Assembly (NCBI GenBank): GCA_025360605.1
Contig: JANYBV010000022.1
Location: 1 to 64,000 of the forward strand
Direction: 5' to 3'
Length of the DNA: 64,000 nt
Source: Alphaproteobacteria bacterium
Lineage (GTDB): Bacteria; Pseudomonadota; Alphaproteobacteria; Rickettsiales; SXRF01
The notes beneath the pieces are model-generated. The model was not told the DNA's origin and searched no databases. It saw only the letters and a list, made by a program, of their open reading frames with translations. This document shows positions 61,383-64,000 of this stretch, piece by piece. The number at the start of each line of letters is the position of its first letter. Within the stretch, counting starts at the first letter, position 1. The position numbers and the translations under genes are program-made.

Positions 61383-61555
61383 TGTTTTTTCTCTTTTTTA
61401 TTACAATAATGTTTAGAGGGCTACAATCTAAGCATAAGCTGCGGTTTATGCAATGGGAGAAATGCAGGGAATTGTCATATAAGTTTAATAGAAAAAAATG
61501 TCATAATATGGCATGTTAGTGAGATAAAATTTACAGATTAGGCAGGAGCAACGTT

Positions 61556-61960
61556 ATGGCTACGATGCAAGATGATGGTGGAAACCCGACCGAAAGACGT
61601 TTGGAACGTCTGGTGGATGCAGACGCAGCGGCGAGGGATGCAGCAGCGGTGACCAAAGCGCGGCAGGCACTGATTCGTGAACTGGATAAAAAAACACCGG
61701 ACATTGTAGTAGTCACTGAAAACATCGCCGTTGTACTTGACCGCGAGGGCTATGACGGTGTTTTCAAAAAAGACCCTTTGCTCGACACATCTATTGGCAA
61801 CCAGTTGACCGCGCGAAAAGGCGACCCGTTGGCAAAACAGGCGCTGGACCATATTACGGGAGAATTGTTAGCGAAGACCAAAAGTGAAAGTGCAACCCAC
61901 CGCGCCAATGCGGGGCGTTCCCGCCAGATGTTTTCCGGCCCTGATGAGGGACGTTCCTAG
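61556..61960 (+). CDS. Unknown 134-residue protein
   Basis: No family recognised. Hydrophilic, helix-prone and Ala/Arg/Asp-rich: TERRLERLVDADAAARDAAAV at the N terminus, a central strand IVVVTENIAVVLDREGYDGVF, and a tail with HRANAGRSRQMF. No signal peptide or membrane segment. AGGAG precedes ATG 61556 at a suitable distance. It is followed by the Rieske gene after 63 bases. Soluble cytoplasmic location is expected. Confidence 0.65.
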   Translation: MATMQDDGGNPTERRLERLVDADAAARDAAAVTKARQALIRELDKKTPDIVVVTENIAVVLDREGYDGVFKKDPLLDTSIGNQLTARKGDPLAKQALDHITGELLAKTKSESATHRANAGRSRQMFSGPDEGRS

Positions 61961-62023
61961 AGTTACTGCCGACGTTACCCTGAAATACTTGCACAGCTCG
62001 CATGAATCCCTTATGAACTTCGC

Positions 62024-63070
62024 ATGAGCGATTCAAGTTTTCTTTACAATCTCTGGTATGTTGCTGCTGCGGGCACGCAGGTGGAGCGTGGTAAAACGCT
62101 GGCCAAGACCATTCTCGGGCAGGACGTATTGCTGGGGCGTGACAAAAACGGGATGGTATTTGCACTGCGCGATTTTTGCCCGCACCGTGGTATTCCGCTT
62201 CGCTATGGCAAGTTTGACGGCGAGAACGTTGAGTGTTGCTATCATGGCTGGTGTTTTAACACCGCCGGTCAATGCACTAAAATTCCCAGCCTGCTGCCCG
62301 ATGACACGACCGATATTTCACGAATTAAAACCCCATCGTATCCTTGCCATGAGGTGGACGGGAACATCTGGGTGTTCATTCCCCCGCCCAAAACCAAACC
62401 TCCCGAGCAGTTACCGGATGTGCCATCGGCTCCCGTGGCCATGCGTGCAGGGTATTTTCATGTTGATTCGGTAGTTTTCCCTTGTGCGCTCGACCACGCG
62501 GTGATTGGTTTGATGGATCCATCGCACGGGCCGTTTGTCCATGCCTCATGGTGGTGGCGTTCCCGCCGCTCTATGCATGTGAAGCAGAAGCAATTCGCCC
62601 CGTACGGGTTAGGGTTTCAAATGGTGCGCCACGCGCCTTCGTCCAATTCGCGGGCCTATAAAATTTTGGGCGGCCAGCGTTCCACGGAAATCACCTTCCA
62701 GCTTCCGGGTTTGCGCACCGAACATATTATGATTGGGGATCGTCATGTGGTGCTTTTGACGGCACTTACCCCCATAGATGAGCAACGTACCGAATTACAT
62801 CAATTTATGTATACTGATATCGGTTTTATCAACGCATTGCGGCCACTTCTCACTAGATTCGGAAAAGCATTTATCCGTCAGGATCTTGATATCGTTATCA
62901 AGCAGCAGGAAGGCCTTAAGGGCGGCAACCCCACCCTGATGCTGCTGGGGGATAGCGACGCGCAGGCGCTATGGTATTATAAATTAAAGAAAGATTATCT
63001 TGAATCGCAAGCTAACGGCGTGCCTTTTGTCAACCGTATCCCTGAAAAGCTCCTGCGCTGGCAGAGTTAG
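62024..63070 (+). CDS. Rieske non-heme iron oxygenase, large subunit type
   Basis: 348-residue oxygenase. The Rieske 2Fe-2S motif is Cys52-x-His54 (FCPHRG) and Cys71-x2-His74 (CCYHGW). The catalytic mononuclear-iron region is FPCALDHAVIGLMDPSHGPFVH with His168 and His173 of the D-x2-H-x4-H type motif. A third ligand is probably an Asp in the RQDLDIVIKQQ segment. Members act on aromatic rings, sterols, choline and similar compounds. No reductase or ferredoxin partner is adjacent, so the substrate is unknown. Confidence 0.9.
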   Translation: MSDSSFLYNLWYVAAAGTQVERGKTLAKTILGQDVLLGRDKNGMVFALRDFCPHRGIPLRYGKFDGENVECCYHGWCFNTAGQCTKIPSLLPDDTTDISRIKTPSYPCHEVDGNIWVFIPPPKTKPPEQLPDVPSAPVAMRAGYFHVDSVVFPCALDHAVIGLMDPSHGPFVHASWWWRSRRSMHVKQKQFAPYGLGFQMVRHAPSSNSRAYKILGGQRSTEITFQLPGLRTEHIMIGDRHVVLLTALTPIDEQRTELHQFMYTDIGFINALRPLLTRFGKAFIRQDLDIVIKQQEGLKGGNPTLMLLGDSDAQALWYYKLKKDYLESQANGVPFVNRIPEKLLRWQS

Positions 63071-63150
63071 TTAAAAAATTAATACTCTTTCAATGCTATT
63101 TGTGCTATAAGGATGGGGTGTTTTGTAATCACAAATGAGGGAGTTAGGTT

Positions 63151-64000
<850 letters not shown>

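Overview
The window reads as a chromosomal segment of an alphaproteobacterium with mid-range GC. The lineage signs are a class I (archaeal-type) lysyl-tRNA synthetase, the tlpA / argH / small lipoprotein / lysA block, dapF-mtaB-ftsY with start/stop overlaps, sdhE-mfd, an MJ0042 zinc-ribbon protein divergent from ftsE, and leuB near asd. I cannot assign an order. The many unrecognised proteins suggest a poorly sampled lineage. Intracellular life is not shown: diaminopimelate and lysine synthesis, a flagellin and outer-envelope modification genes are all present. I saw no rRNA, tRNA, CRISPR array, transposase or phage module.

Layout. 1-1.5 kb: end of an ABC permease and two DUF3299 periplasmic proteins. 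1.5-4.2 kb (minus): hisE, a phosphoethanolamine transferase with a long tail, hinT. 4.4-13.4 kb (plus): a compositionally odd csrA, then the translation/RNA block rimP-nusA-infB-rbfA-truB-rpsO-pnp, with an attenuator-like hairpin in front of rimP. 13.5-17.1 kb: a histone H1-like basic protein, a LapG-type cysteine protease and a membrane sensor with a degenerate HD-GYP domain. 17.1-17.6 kb: a small orphan gene bracketed by dispersed palindromic repeats. 17.6-20.6 kb (minus): parC, recO. 20.6-21.2 kb: an Hsp20 gene with a sigma-32-like promoter and a possible RNA thermometer. 21.2-33.7 kb (minus): GNAT, flagellin, ftsY, mtaB, dapF, two tandem paralogous unknowns, parE, an acyltransferase, mfd, sdhE. 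33.8-36.4 kb: a PAS/degenerate-GGDEF protein, a DUF815 ATPase and a sulfotransferase.

The most striking gene lies at 36.5-42.7 kb. It encodes one 2067-residue protein with an N-terminal GT-B-like glycosyltransferase region, three tandem GT60-like (Skp1-hydroxyproline GlcNAc-transferase type) domains, a redoxin-like domain lacking its cysteine, and two different 2-oxoglutarate/Fe(II) oxygenase domains, one of prolyl-4-hydroxylase type. It is divergent from the sulfotransferase. I infer a bacterial hydroxylate-then-glycosylate machine.

After it come lysS (class I), a HAD-IIA phosphatase, tlpA, argH, an LptM-like lipoprotein, lysA, hpt, the MJ0042 protein, ftsE without ftsX beside it, two unknowns (one receiver-like), a PfkB kinase, a 40-residue membrane protein, an APC permease, a 500-residue unknown membrane protein, two convergent GT-C-type membrane proteins (one apparently with a shifted 5' end), asd, a Rieske oxygenase flanked by two unknowns, and the C-terminal part of leuB at the window edge. 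Gene functions come from reading motifs in the translations; no database search was run.
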